NCBI GenBank assembly: GCA_017311185.1
Contig: JAESUZ010000960.1
Coordinates: forward strand, 1-64,000
Origin: Proteles cristata cristata
Taxonomy: Eukaryota > Chordata > Mammalia > Carnivora > Hyaenidae
DNA: 64,000 nucleotides
Direction of reading: 5' to 3'
Shown in pieces: positions 1 through 10,567 of the stretch. A program made the translations under genes and the position numbers. The notes under the pieces were generated by a model. The model was not told the origin of the DNA and searched no databases. It saw nothing but the letters and a program-made list of their open reading frames with translations. The stretch's first letter is position 1. Each line of letters starts with the position of its first letter.

Positions 1-136
1 AGAGAGAGAATCTCAAGCCAGCTCCATGCTATCAGCCTAGAGTGTGATGCAAGGCTCAATGCCATGAATGTGAGATTGTGACCTGAGCTAACTTCAAGAG
101 TCAGACACTCAAACAACTGAGCCACAGAGGAGCCCC
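1..136 (-). mobile_element. CAN-type tRNA-Lys SINE, cut by window edge
   Basis: Minus-strand feline SINE. The plus strand shows the GA-rich middle, then a degraded tRNA-related part, then the head complement GAGCCACAGAGGAGCCCC at the right end. The tail lies outside the window. It is divergent and abuts L1 sequence starting near 138. Confidence 0.85.
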
Positions 137-137
137 A

Positions 138-1033
138 AAACGAATTCTAATTTTTTGGGCAGAGTCACAAATAAATATTTTTCCAAAGAAAACATCCACA
201 GGGCCAACAGACACATGGAAAGCTGCTCAACATCATTCATCATTAGGGAAATACAAATCAAAACTACATTGAGATATACCTCACACTGGTCAGAATAGCT
301 AAAATTAACAACATAGTGAACAACAAATGTTGGCAAGGCTGTGGAGAAAGGGGAACTCAATTGCACTGTTGGTGGGAATATACACTAGTGCAGCCACTCT
401 GAAAAAAACCATGAGGTTCCTCAGAAAGTTAAAAATACAACTACCCTATAACCCTGGTATTGCACTACTAGGTATTCACACATAGGATATAAAAATACTG
501 ATTTGAAGGAACACACACAGTCCACTGTTTATAGCAGTGCTATCAAAAATAGCCAAATTATGGAAAGAGCCCGAATGTCCATTGACTGATGAATGAAAGG
601 ATAAAGAAAGTGTGATGTATATACACAATGGAATATTACTCAGCCATCAAAAAATGAAACCCTGTCATTTGCAACTATATGGATGTAGCTAGAGTATATT
701 ATGCTAAAAAAAAGAAGTCAAAGAAAGACAAACACTATATGATTTCACACATGTGTGGAATTTAAGAAACAAAACAAATGAACATGGGGAAGGGGGAAAA
801 AAAGAGAGGGAAGCAACCCATAAGAAACTCTTAACTATAGAGAACAAACAGGTTTGCTGGGGAGGAGGTGGGAGGGCATTGGTCTACATGGGTAATTGGT
901 ATTAAGGATTGCACTTGTATTGAGCACTGGCTGTTATATGTAAGTGATGAATTACTAAATTCTACTTCTGAAACCAGTATTACACTATAAGCTAACTGAA
1001 GTCTAAATAAACATTTAAAAAAGAAAAAAAAAT
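138..1033 (+). mobile_element. LINE-1 3' end (ORF2 C-terminus plus 3' UTR), decayed
   Basis: Plus-strand L1 fragment. It carries the end of ORF2 (GGGAAATACAAATCAAAACT near 246, TGTTGGTGGGAATATACACT near 368, and a sequence encoding EYYSAI-like residues near 632). A carnivore-type 3' UTR follows, with a purine-rich block at 785-880 and AATAAA plus an A-rich tail near 1005-1033. Many stops and indels leave no usable frame. The whole 5' part is missing or lies left of the adjoining SINE. Confidence 0.9.
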
Positions 1034-1047
1034 TTTAAATAATTCTA

Positions 1048-1275
1048 GGAGTGCCTGGGTGGCTCAGTCGGTTAAGCGACCGACTTTGGCTCAGGTCATG
1101 ATCTCACAGTTTGTGGGTTCGAGCCCCACATCGGGCTCTGTGCTGACAGCTAACTCAGAGCCTGGAGCCTGTTTCAGTCTGTGTCTCCCTCTCTCTCTGA
1201 CCCTCCCCTGCTCACACTGTCTATATCTCTCTCAAAAATTAATAAAACATTTAAAAATTAAATAATAATAATTTA
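1048..1275 (+). mobile_element. Feline CAN SINE
   Basis: Near-complete element: tRNA-like head with B-box-like GGTTCGAGCC near 1116, CT-rich middle, and tail ending ATTAATAAAACATTTAAAA. It sits directly after the A-tail of the upstream L1. A small open frame at 1059-1265 is only the translated SINE. Confidence 0.93.
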
Positions 1276-1516
1276 ATCATAGTGCTTTAAAAATATATGC
1301 ATGATACCAAAATTTGCAATTCTCTGAGTTGCTATAAAGTCTATAACATTGTCTTTTTGAAACTATTTATTCAAGAGAAAATAAAATATAAGATTCTTTT
1401 CCAATTGTTAATTGAATGTTCCATATAAGATTAATAAATTTATTATGTTGAAATTTTATTTATTACTACAATTTTGTCTGTTTTTCTATCAAAAATTGAG
1501 AAAAGTATATATATAT

Positions 1517-1757
1517 TTTTAAATTTTTTAAGTTTATATACTTAGAGAAGGAGCAAGCAGGAGAGGGGCAGAGAGAGAGAGAGAGACAGAGAGAGAGACA
1601 GACAGAGAGAGAGAGAAACAGAGAGAGAGAAACCCAAGCAGGCACTGCACTGTCAGCACAGAGCCCGATGTGGGGCTTGAGCTCCCCAACCATGAGATCG
1701 TTATGAGCCAAAACCAAGAGTTGGACACTTCACTGACTAAATCACCCAGGTGCCCCA
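1517..1757 (-). mobile_element. Feline CAN SINE, divergent
   Basis: Reverse-oriented SINE. It begins with a T-rich block, has an expanded (GA)n/(GACA) middle at 1572-1630, and ends with the head complement CACCCAGGTGCCCC. The overlapping open frames are SINE-derived and not genes. Confidence 0.88.
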
Positions 1758-2229
1758 AGAAAAGTGTATTTAAAGTGCTCAATATGCTGAAAATTGGCCA
1801 ATTTCTAAGTGGTATTATCGCTCCTTCTACCATAATTTGTATTTGCATAGATATGTACACATACATATAAATATTACACACATTCACATACATGGATGTA
1901 TATACTGTATTGCACTTTAATGTATATTAATAGAATCATCATCATCATTTTCATCATTTTGTAGAAACAGGATTTAGTTTATATTTATGTACATGTCTAA
2001 AGATTATTTGTTTACAACTATTTTTTCTCATTCTGGCTCTTCTCAGAGAATACTTTCAGCATTCCCTTTTTTTTTTCTTTTTTTTTTTGAGGTACATCAT
2101 ATAGAATTATACTAGTGAATTGTATTTTGCTTAAATCAACATATATTGACTGTGCTTTTCATTTATTGTATATCCTTCCTAATATGCTATCCTAATATGC
2201 TTCCTGATATGCTTTTTAATCACTGAAAA
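1758..2229. other. AT-rich stretch without recognised gene
   Basis: AT-rich sequence with a (ATC)n-like patch near 1935-1955 and a T-run near 2067-2090. It may be the outer part of the old L1 that follows. I see no gene. Confidence 0.5.
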
Positions 2230-2866
2230 GACTGTGTTGACATTCACAAATATGTGTGGATTTCTTCTTTCAGCTATAACAGATTTTGGTTAATTTACTT
2301 TAAAGCTTTGTTATTTAGTGTATACATATTTAGGATCATAATGTACTGATGAATTGATACTTTTATCAAGTGTATACATATTTAGGATCATAATGTACTG
2401 ATGAATTGATACTTTTATCAAAATATGAAGTCTCTCTTTATCCTTAATAATTTTCTTTGTCTGAACTCTGTATTATCTGATCACATATAGCCCACCTGCC
2501 TTACTTTGTTTGTTAAAACAATATCCAAATGATGTATCATTTTGATCCTTTTGCTTTCAGTATATCATTGTATTTGAAATGAGTTTTTGGTAGATGAAAT
2601 ATAGTTGGATCTGTATTTAACCCCCACACTCATTGTAATTATTAATAGGCTAGGACTTAAATCTATCATTTTATTAGTTGCTTTCTGTTTTTTTTTTCTC
2701 TAGTTCTTAGTTCTGTTTCCATTTTATTGCCTCCATATGAATTACCTGAGGTTTTTTTGGTAGAGCTCCATCTTGATTTATTTATATCATTTTCTTAGTG
2801 TCTCTTTTGGCTATTATGACAGACAGATAAAACATCACAATCAACTGATAGAAACATTATACTTCT
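2230..2866 (-). mobile_element. Ancient LINE-1 (L1M-type) fragment, reverse strand
   Basis: The plus strand reads as the complement of the 5' half of an old L1 ORF2. Landmarks are TCTCTCTTTATCC near 2431, CTTTTGCTTTCAGTATATC near 2549, GGTAGATGAAATATAGTTGG near 2589 and TCATTTTATTAGTTGCTTTC near 2666, in the order expected for an inverted L1. It is heavily mutated and non-coding, and it contains the 52-bp tandem duplication at 2318-2421. Confidence 0.8.
2318..2421. repeat. Perfect 52-bp tandem duplication
   Basis: Bases 2318-2369 are repeated without a mismatch at 2370-2421. The unit lies inside a much more diverged L1 fossil, so the duplication is far younger than its host element, or it is an assembly artefact. 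Confidence 0.95.
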
Positions 2867-3032
2867 GGGGCCCCTTGGTGGCTTAGTCAGTTAAGTGTCC
2901 CACTCTGGTTTAAGCTCAGGTCATGATCTCATGGCTCATGAGATCAAGCCTTATGTCGGGCTCTACACCAGCAGTGCAGAGCCTGCTTCAGATTCTCCCT
3001 TTCTCTTTGCCCCTCCTCTGCTCATGCTTTCT

Positions 3033-3077
<45 letters not shown>

Positions 3078-3112
3078 TCAAACAAAACTAAACAGAACAA
3101 AACGAAAACATT
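2867..3112 (+). mobile_element. Feline CAN SINE with internal microsatellite
   Basis: Head GGGGCCCCTTGGTGGCTTAG, divergent tRNA-like part, and a CT-rich middle in which the usual (CT)n has become (TG)n. The tail is rich in AAAACTAAACAGAACAAAAC units. Confidence 0.88.
3036..3076. repeat. (TG)n microsatellite
   Basis: About 20 uninterrupted TG units at the 3' side of the SINE; probably length-polymorphic. Confidence 0.95.
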
Positions 3113-3284
3113 TTACTACTTAGGATGAAGTGTAGAAACTTTATTTACATTCAGTCACCTTTATTATTCTCCCTTTTTTTTTTTCTTGCACATAGGCCAT
3201 GCTAATCTCTGTGTCATTCTGGTTGTAGTATATGTGCTAACAAAGTGAACACTATTATTCTCACTTTAAAAATACAATTGCCTT

Positions 3285-3515
3285 GGAGCACCTGGGTGAC
3301 TCAGTTGGTTAAGCATCTGACTCTTGGTTTCGGCTCAGGTCATGGTCTCATGATATGAGATGGAGCCCTTCACTGGGCTCTGTGCTGACAGCATGGGGCC
3401 TGGTTGGGATTCTCTTTCTCTACCTCTCTCTCTGTCCCTCCCCTGCTTGCTCTCTTGCTCTCTGTCTCCCTACCTCTCATAAATAAATAAACTTAATTTT
3501 TTTAAAAAAACTAAA
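3285..3515 (+). mobile_element. Feline CAN SINE, older subtype
   Basis: Head GGAGCACCTGGGTGACTCAG, the older ACAGCATGGGGCCTGGTTGGGATTC-type middle (near 3388-3412), long CT-rich block, tail CATAAATAAATAAACTTAA. Confidence 0.9.
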
Positions 3516-4044
3516 ATAAGATATAATTGCCTTAAGTATTTCCTCTCTCTAGATCTGAGGATCTGAGGTATTCTTATTTTTTAATGAGTAGTTTTACCAT
3601 TAAGGTTTGGTGAGGGCTGGGTGTATATGCATTTTCAGCAGAAAGCTGGTTCCATTTGACTCCACCTCAGCAATGACTCAAACTTCCTGGTTTCAAATGG
3701 GTAGAGTGGAATTTCTTTGGCCTCTCTAACACTTTCTCCCCAAAATGAGGCACCAATTATTTGCCTCCCATGGCTGTAGGATAAGCTTGCCACTGGATCT
3801 AGTTGAAGGCAGTGGAGGGGGGAAGGCGGGGTAACTCACACTGCCACGTTGCTGTAGTGAGGGCAGGCAAGCTCCGCTTGTAGCTGGGCACAACACAAAT
3901 GGCAGAAGTGAGATGCTGGCTAGCCCCTGCCCACTCTGCCTTGATGTAAAATATAAAATAATAATTCTTTGAAAAAACATTCAGAGACAGTGGTTGGGAA
4001 CTATAGCTAGTCTAACAACTTTGACTTGACACCCAGGGAGTGGT
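3516..4044. other. Unassigned stretch, no gene seen
   Basis: Contains a short duplication (GATCTGAGGATCTGAGG near 3552) and a somewhat GC-richer block at 3770-3945. A reverse-strand frame of 84 codons at 3726-3980 has no recognisable domain. It could be more old L1, but I cannot place it. Confidence 0.4.
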
Positions 4045-4234
4045 GGATAAAAGGAAAATTGACAGTTGTTCTTCATCAAACTTCAGAACTGTTACCTGTA
4101 AAAGATCCTGTGAAGAGAATGAAAGCACAGGCTATGTACTAAGAGAAAACATTTGCAATCCATATACCCAGCAAAAGATTTCTGTCTAAAATATGTAACA
4201 GTATCTCAAAACTCAGTTAAAAAATCCAATTAGA

Positions 4235-4437
4235 GGGGCGCCTTGGTGGCTCAGTCGGTTAAGGGTCCGACTTCGGCTCAGGCCATGATCTCATGGTTCA
4301 TGGGTTCAAGCCCTGCGTTGGGCTTTGTGCTGACAGCTCAGAGCCTGGATCCTGCTTCAGATTCTGTGTCTCCCTCTCTCTCTCTATCCATCCCCCACTT
4401 GTGCTCCATCTCTCTCTGTCTCAAAAATAAATTATTT
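4235..4437 (+). mobile_element. Feline CAN SINE nested in L1
   Basis: Flanked by a perfect 16-bp target duplication, AAAAAATCCAATTAGA, at 4219-4234 and 4438-4453. The left copy is L1 sequence. The head is GGGGCGCCTTGGTGGCTCAG and the tail CTCAAAAATAAATT. Confidence 0.95.
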
Positions 4438-4582
4438 AAAAAATCCAATTAGAAACTGATCAAAAGACATGAATTACATTTCACCAAAAAGGATATACAA
4501 ATGGCAAATAAGCGTGTGAAAAAAGGTATTCATTATGGAAATGAAAGTTAAAACCACAGTGAATTGTCACCGTATAACTATC

Positions 4583-5460
4583 TGTCTGAGGCCGCACCGG
4601 TTCCGACAGGTCCAGGGGTCCCTGAAGGATGGACGGTGTTGGTGAAAGAGAATGAGAGAGCCTTGAGATTCTTTCTGATCACCAGGCAGGCATCTCTGTC
4701 CTGTCGGTTTTTGGTATCTTTATTTTAAGGTTCAGCAACAAGATGAAGTCATAGAAAGGAATTTCTTACAATGAGAGACCTTTTGTGATATCAATTAACA
4801 GAATGTTCATAGTGAAAAACAGCATAACATACAAGTTAAATTGTATATAGATAAGCTAGGAGTTATTCTGTCTAGCCCTCAAGAAGATAAATGTTTCTGA
4901 ATTGGTTTATTTGTGGAAATTAACATGGGGGCCCTAAATTGTCAGTCTTTGTACCTGGGTTTATGTTTTAGCTACTCTTATCTATCCTCATCCCAGTTGT
5001 CAGTGTAAGGGAGGGTGTTTGTGGAATGTAGGCCTTGAGGAAGGGACTGCTATGCTTCACCAATTAGCAAAGATATATGTAGTAACTTATGTTCTGCCCT
5101 GAAATAGGCTCTTTGTCTCAGGGCCAGGCTCAATTGTAACTCTTGTGTTCTTAACCCCTTAAGTCTTGGATCTGCAAGGCCCGTAGGAAGAGCCTTTTGA
5201 CAATCACCCATAGAGCTTTCACCTAAAGTCTCTTTTGTAAAGGTAGGAATGTGCTTTTCCTTATGAGGTATCTGTATTCAGAATATTGGTCTGATATGGA
5301 ATATTGTGAGGCCTGGTCAATACCAGCAGGCTCATTTCCAGCATGAGCCAGTAGTAGCAGAAGGAGATACTAGTCTTCATTTCTCATGGCAGAAGCTGTG
5401 CAAACATTGCCATTTCCTTGCTGTGACTGCCATCCAGAGAGGCCGGTGCGGCTCCCCGCA
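4583..5460 (-). mobile_element. Solo LTR of an endogenous retrovirus (class II-like), reverse
   Basis: An 878-bp block with TG...CA ends interrupts the L1 exactly. It is bordered by 6-bp flanks ACTATC (4577-4582) and CCTATC (5461-5466), one mismatch apart, as expected for a retroviral target duplication. The ends are imperfect inverted repeats sharing GCCGCACCGG / CCGGTGCGGC. On the minus strand it begins TGCGGGGAGCCGC, has AATAAA (complement at 4719-4724) and about 135 bp later ends in CA, giving a U3-R-U5 order. Class II (beta/ERVK-like) is inferred from the end sequence and the 6-bp duplication. No gag, pol or env is adjacent, so it is a recombined solo LTR. Confidence 0.75.
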
Positions 5461-5565
5461 CCTATCAGAATGGATAAATTAAGAAACAGGAATAACACCA
5501 AATGCTGGTAAGGATGTAGGGAAACTAGCTGGATCACTCCTACGTTGCTTGTGAGAATGGAGAAT

Positions 5566-5802
5566 GTAATAAGAAGGCATAACAGTCAGTAACTTCACCA
5601 AATAAGAAAACAGAATTAGAAACATTCATATGATTATGTATTAAAGATCTTTCTCTTCAATGGTCTAGTAAATGAAGATGAAACAATGAATGAAACAGAG
5701 CAGTGAATGAAGTAGCCAAAATAAAAGGATAGTGTAATGTTATAAGACAACAAAAGAAACTATTTTAAGAAGGAGCAGTCAACTTTAAAGTGGTCAGTGT
5801 TA
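5566..5802. other. Short unassigned spacer and left target duplication of L1
   Basis: AT-rich sequence before the younger L1. The last 17 bases, TAAAGTGGTCAGTGTTA (5786-5802), recur after that L1 at 8832-8848. Confidence 0.8.
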
Positions 5803-8626
5803 AAACCCAGTAGAAGAAGAGAAATAGTAAAAATTAGAGCAGAAATAAAGAACATAGAGACCAAAGAAACAATTGAACAGATCAATGAAACCAAGAGTTG
5901 GTTTTTTGAAAGAGTAAACAAAATTGACAAACCTCTAGCCAGACTTATCCAAAAGAAAAGAGAGAGCACCCAAATAGACAAAATTATGAATGAAAATGGA
6001 CTTATTACAACCAACCCCTCAGAAATACAAGCAATTATCAGGGAATACTATGAAAAATTATATGCCAACAAATTGGACAACTTAGAAGAAATGGACAAAT
6101 TCCTAAACACACACTCACTACCAAAATTCACACGGGAAGAAATAGAAAACCTGAACAGACCCATAACGAGTGAAGAAATTGAATCAGTGATCAAAAATCT
6201 CCCAACAAATAAGAGCCCTGGACCTGATGGCTTCCCTGGGGAATTCTACCAGACATTTAAAAGAGAATTAATCCCAATTCTTCTCAAGCTATTCCAAAAA
6301 ATAGAAATCGAAGGAAAACTCCCAGACACATTTTATGAAGCCAGCATCACTCTGATTCCCAAGCCAGACAGAGATCCAGCAAAAAAAGAGAACTACAGGC
6401 CAATATCCTAGATGAATACGGATGCAAAAATTCTCAACAAGATCCTTGCAAATTGAATCCAGCAGCATATAAAAAGAATCATCCACCAAGATCAAGTGGG
6501 ATTCATTCCTGGGTTACAGGGCTGGTTCAACATTCGCAAATCAATCGATGTGATACATCATATCAATAAAAGAAAAGATAAAAACCATATGATCCTGTCA
6601 ATAGATGCAGAAAAAGCATTTGACAAAATACAGCATCCATTCTTAATAAAGACTCTATAGAAAGTCGGGAAAGAAGAAACCTACTTAAACATCATCAAAG
6701 CCATCTATGAGAAGCCTTCAGCTAACATCATCCTCAACGGGGAAAAACTGAGAGCTTTCCCCCTGAGATCAGGAACACGACAGGGATGCCCACCTCACCA
6801 CTGTTTTTTAACATAGTGCTGGAAGTCCTAGCAACAGCCGTCAGACACCAAAAGGAAATCAAAGGCATCATAATTGGCAAAGAGGAAGTCAAACTTTCAC
6901 TCTTCGCAGATAACATGATATTCTACATCGAAAACCCGAAAGACTCCACCAGAAGCCTACTAGAACTGATTCAAGAATTCAGCCAAGTTGCAGGGTACAA
7001 AATCAACGTGCAGAAATCGGTTGCATTTTTATACACCAACAATGAAGCAACAGAAAGAGAAATCAAGAAACTGATCCCATTCACAATTGCACAAAAAACC
7101 ATAAAATACCTTGGAATAAACCTAACCAAGGATACAAGAGATCTGTATGATGAAAACTATAGAAACCTTATGAAGGAAATTGAAGAAGACACAAAGAAAT
7201 GGAAAAACATTCCATGCTCATGGATAGGAGGAATAAATATAGTTAAGATGTCATTACTACCTAAAGCACTCTACACATTCAATGCAATTCCAATCAAAAT
7301 TGCACCAGCATACTTCTCAAAACTAGAACAAACTATCCAAAAATTTGTATGGAACCACAAAAGACCCCGAATAGCCAAAGTAATCCTGAAAAATAAAACC
7401 AAAACGGGAGGGATCACCATCCCAGACTTTAGCCTCTACTACAAAGCTGTCATCATCAAGACAGTATGGTATTGGCACAAAAACAGACACATAGACCAAT
7501 GGAACAGAATTGAGAACTCAGAAGTGGACCCAAAAGTATACAGCCAACTCATCTTTGACAAAGCAGGAAAGAATATCCAATGGAAAAAAGGCAGCCTTTT
7601 TAACAGATGGTGTTGGGAGAACTGGACAGCAACATGCAGAAGAATGAAACTAGATCATTTTCTCACACCATGCACAAAAATAAACTCAAAATAGATAAAG
7701 GACCTGAACGTGAGACAGGAAACTATCAACACCCTAGAGGAGAAAGCAGGAAACAACCTCCTTGACCTCCACCGCAGCAACTTCTTACTTGACACATCCC
7801 CAAAAGCAAGGGAATCAAGAGCAAAAATAAACTGTTGGGACCTCCTCAAGATTAAAAGCTTCTGCACAGCCAAGGAAACAACCCAGAAAATTAATAGGCA
7901 ACCAACGGAATGGGAAAAGATAGTTGCAAATGACATATCAGATAAAGGGTTAATATCAAGAATCTACAAGGAACTCACCAAACAAACAACCCAGTGAAGA
8001 AATGGGCAGAAGATATGAACAGACACTTCTCCAAAGAGGACATCCAGGTGACCAACAGACACATGAAACGATGCTCAGCATCGCTCCTCATCAGGGAAAT
8101 ACAAATCAAAACCACACTGAGATACCACCTCACGCCTGTCAGAGTGGCTAAAATGAGCCAGTCAGAGAACTCTAGATGCTGACGAGGATGTGGAGAAAAG
8201 GGCACCCTCCTACACTGTTGGTGGGAATGTAAACTGTTACAGCCCCTCTGGAAATCAGTGTGGAGGTTCCTAAGGAAACTAACAATAGAACTCCCCTATG
8301 ACCCAGCAATAGCACTGCTAGGAATTTACCCAAGGGATACAGAAATGCTGATGCATAGGAGCACATGTCCCCCAATGTTCATAGCAGCCCTCTCCACAAT
8401 AGCTAAAACATGGAAAGAGCCTAAGTGTCCATCAACAGACGAATGGATCCAGAAGATGTGGTTTATCTATACCATGGAATACTACATGGCAATGAGAAAC
8501 AATGAAATCTGGCCATGTGTAGCAACATGGATGGACCTTGAGGGTGTTATGCTGAGCGAAATAAGTCAGGCAGAGAAGGACAAATATCATATGTGTGCAC
8601 GTATAGGAGGATTAGGAGGAGCTTAA
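5803..8626 (+). pseudogene. LINE-1 ORF2 remnant: RT and C-terminal domains, broken
   Basis: Remnant of the L1 ORF2 protein (endonuclease/reverse transcriptase). Frame 1 runs to a TAG at 6409 right after [17 protein letters not shown] lies near 6214. The same frame continues past a TGA (6454) and a TAG (6658) and includes RT motif [10 protein letters not shown] near 6602. A one-base loss near 6790 moves the frame. The next piece runs to a TAG at 7692. The metal-binding FADD motif is FADN here (codon AAC at 6912-6914), so one catalytic aspartate is lost. A third frame starts near 7994 after another shift, with a TGA at 8180 and the cysteine-rich C-terminus ([14 protein letters not shown], near 8185-8226), ending at 8626. 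At least four stops and two frameshifts make it a dead copy. Confidence 0.93.
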
Positions 8627-8831
8627 CAGAGGACCAAGGGGGAGAAGAAGGGCGGAAATGGTGGGGGAAAGGGAGAGAGGCAAACCATGAGAGACTCTTG
8701 AATGCTGACAAAAACTGAGGACTGATGGATGTGGGGGGGAGGAGGGATGGGCATGGTGGAGGGCACTTGTGGGGATGAGCACTGGGTGTTATGTGGAAAC
8801 TAATTTGACAATAAACTATTTGTAAAAAAAA
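5803..8831 (+). mobile_element. 5'-truncated LINE-1 (3.0 kb) with 17-bp target duplication
   Basis: A relatively young feline L1. Perfect 17-bp direct repeats at 5786-5802 and 8832-8848 fix both boundaries. The insertion starts inside ORF2 just before the reverse transcriptase domain, so the 5' UTR, ORF1 and endonuclease are absent. ORF2 ends near 8626. The 205-bp 3' UTR includes a purine/G-rich block (8638-8765), CAATAAACT near 8810 and a short A-rich tail. It cannot move by itself because of truncation, stops and frameshifts. Confidence 0.95.
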
Positions 8832-8848
8832 TAAAGTGGTCAGTGTTA

Positions 8849-9277
8849 GTGAGAAATACAATTGAGAAATCATGTGATGTGAATTGGTGATGATATCTTG
8901 TAAATTACTTATGTTAACAAAGAAGATTTTTGTTTCATGGATGAGAGTAGATGCAAGAATCATCAGAAGATGATAAAACTCAGAAAGCTGATTAACCAAC
9001 CTTTTTTAAATGTATACCTGTTAAAGGTAAATTGTATAGTTAAGGATTGTAGTTAGAATAGAAAAGGCAGTAAAGGAATTTTTTCTTGTTATATTTGATT
9101 AATCACTTTTTGGTTCTCTTCTGTTGTTTTAAATGGCTAGAGAGTCCTAATAAAATGTGTAGATGCTTTTGGGAAAGATCAGGGAGAGGAACTCAAGGAC
9201 ACAGAAAATGGAATATTTCTTTCATTTGAACATGAGGGAAAAGGAAAACATAAGGGAAGGGGAAAAGATTGGCTTTA
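8849..9277. other. Single-copy-like spacer
   Basis: Mixed AT-rich sequence between the L1 and the next SINE. It contains a purine-rich patch at 9170-9270. I see no gene or known repeat. Confidence 0.5.
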
Positions 9278-9292
9278 TAGATTTAGTCATGG

Positions 9293-9520
9293 CGGGGCGC
9301 CTGGGTGGCTTAGTCGGTTAAGCGTCCGACTTTCGCTTAGGTCATGATCTCGCGGTTCGTGGGTTCGAGCCCCGCGTCGGGCTCTGTGCTGATTGCCGGC
9401 TCAGAGCCTGGAGCCTATTTCAGTCTGTGACTCCCTCTCTCTCTGCCCCTCCCCTGCTCACGCTGTCTCTCTCTCTCTCTCCTAGAAATAAATAAAAATA
9501 TTAAAAAAAATAAAATTATT
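9293..9520 (+). mobile_element. Young feline CAN SINE, intact pol III boxes
   Basis: Flanked by a perfect 15-bp target duplication TAGATTTAGTCATGG (9278-9292 and 9521-9535). The A-box-like TGGCTTAGTCG (9306-9316) and the B box GGTTCGAGC (9362-9370) are intact, so an internal RNA polymerase III promoter is plausible. It shares the variant bases ACTTTCGCTTAGG and the tail CTAGAAATAAATA with the copies at 16514, 19739, 20158 and 48033, which marks a recent subfamily. Confidence 0.96.
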
Positions 9521-9535
9521 TAGATTTAGTCATGG

Positions 9536-10331
9536 GAAGCAAAATGATTCTTTCTCTCAATGGTTTATATTTTCTAAAAATAGATGGTGAGCTTATGTAC
9601 AGAGTGAACATGAGGGAAAACAAAGAATCCATGTCTGTGCGTAGAGTGCAGGATCTCAGAAACACTAACTAACATGAGTAGCGCTATGCTGGCATTTTGA
9701 GTAGTTGAGAACAGCCTTGAATTTATAGAGGCACTTACAGTTGTCAAGACCAGTGAAGTGTGTGAGATTTTACTCTACTTTCTCACTGACAGGGTAGCCT
9801 ATTGCATTTTCCTAGATGACCTGATGTTCCTAGAGGAACCTGAGTTGTAGACAGTAGACAGATTATTAATCATGGTACAACAGTGGTCAGAATATCTGTA
9901 CTTGCGCCTGTTCTTATATGTTCCAATTCCACGGGGTGATGGCGAGGGGACCGCCTGATGCCTCCACATGCAGTGGGTTGAATTAAAGGGGAGGAACCAT
10001 GTGTTCTGGGGAGATGATTCTTTTATAAAACATAATTGGCCTGACCTTTTCCCAGAGGGTGACTATCTTTGTTATACTAGACAACATACAAAACAGCTTG
10101 GTTCCTAGACACTGTTTCTTATTTTCCAACACTGTCTGCTCCTTAACTATCCTTGTAAAAATAGTTTGGATTAAAGAAGTCACTGTCTGCACTCGCAGCT
10201 GTGTAGACACATGACAGACATATGCTTGCAACTCTGCCAAATGAACTTTCAGTGCTTTTAGCTTATTCACTGCCCTATGTGGTCACAGCTCATTTAAATT
10301 TACATATAGAAATATGGATTCCTCTGTACAA
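9536..10331. other. Unassigned stretch, no gene supported
   Basis: Contains a GC-richer patch at 9930-9975 and a reverse-strand frame of 95 codons at 9983-10270. The frame has no domain I recognise and no splice or promoter context. It could be part of an old retroviral or other repeat, but I cannot name one. Confidence 0.4.
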
Positions 10332-10346
10332 ATTGTAAAATTATAG

Positions 10347-10552
10347 GGGCACCTGGGTGGCTCAGTCAGTTAAGCATGCAACTTCAGCTTAGGTCATGAA
10401 CTCACAAACTGAGTTTGAGCCCCGTGTCGGGCTCTAGGCTGACAGCTCAGAGCCTGGAACCTGCTTCAGATTCTGTGTCTCCCTCTCTCAGCACCTCCCC
10501 TGCTCATGCTCTGTATCTCAAAAATAAATAAACGTTAAAAAAATTAAAACAG
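10347..10552 (+). mobile_element. Feline CAN SINE
   Basis: Perfect 15-bp target duplication ATTGTAAAATTATAG (10332-10346 and 10553-10567). Shorter CT block than neighbours; tail CTCAAAAATAAATAAACG. Moderately diverged B box (GTTTGAGCC). Confidence 0.95.
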
Positions 10553-10567
10553 ATTGTAAAATTATAG

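Larger units (their letters stand above)
4045..5565 (+). mobile_element. Old LINE-1 ORF2 3' fragment, interrupted twice
   Basis: Three collinear pieces of one plus-strand L1 ORF2 3' region: 4045-4234, 4454-4582 and 5461-5565. Landmarks are AAAGATCCTGTGAAGAGAATG near 4103, ATGGCAAATAAGCGTGTG near 4501 and CCTATCAGAATGGATAAATT at 5461. It is split first by a SINE (4235-4437) and then by a solo LTR (4583-5460), both with target duplications, so the L1 is the oldest layer. No open frame remains. Confidence 0.88.

Noticed and set aside
3726..3980. 84-codon minus-strand open frame in a GC-richer block
   Set aside because: No domain and no conserved start context; may be part of an old repeat.
9293..9370. 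Functional tRNA-Lys gene at a SINE head
   Set aside because: A and B boxes are present, but the sequence continues into a CT-rich SINE body with A-tail and target duplication; no tRNA acceptor stem is closed.
9983..10270. 95-codon minus-strand open frame, looks somewhat protein-like
   Set aside because: I considered a processed pseudogene or retroviral remnant but recognise no family, and there is no A-tail or target duplication. Left as unassigned.
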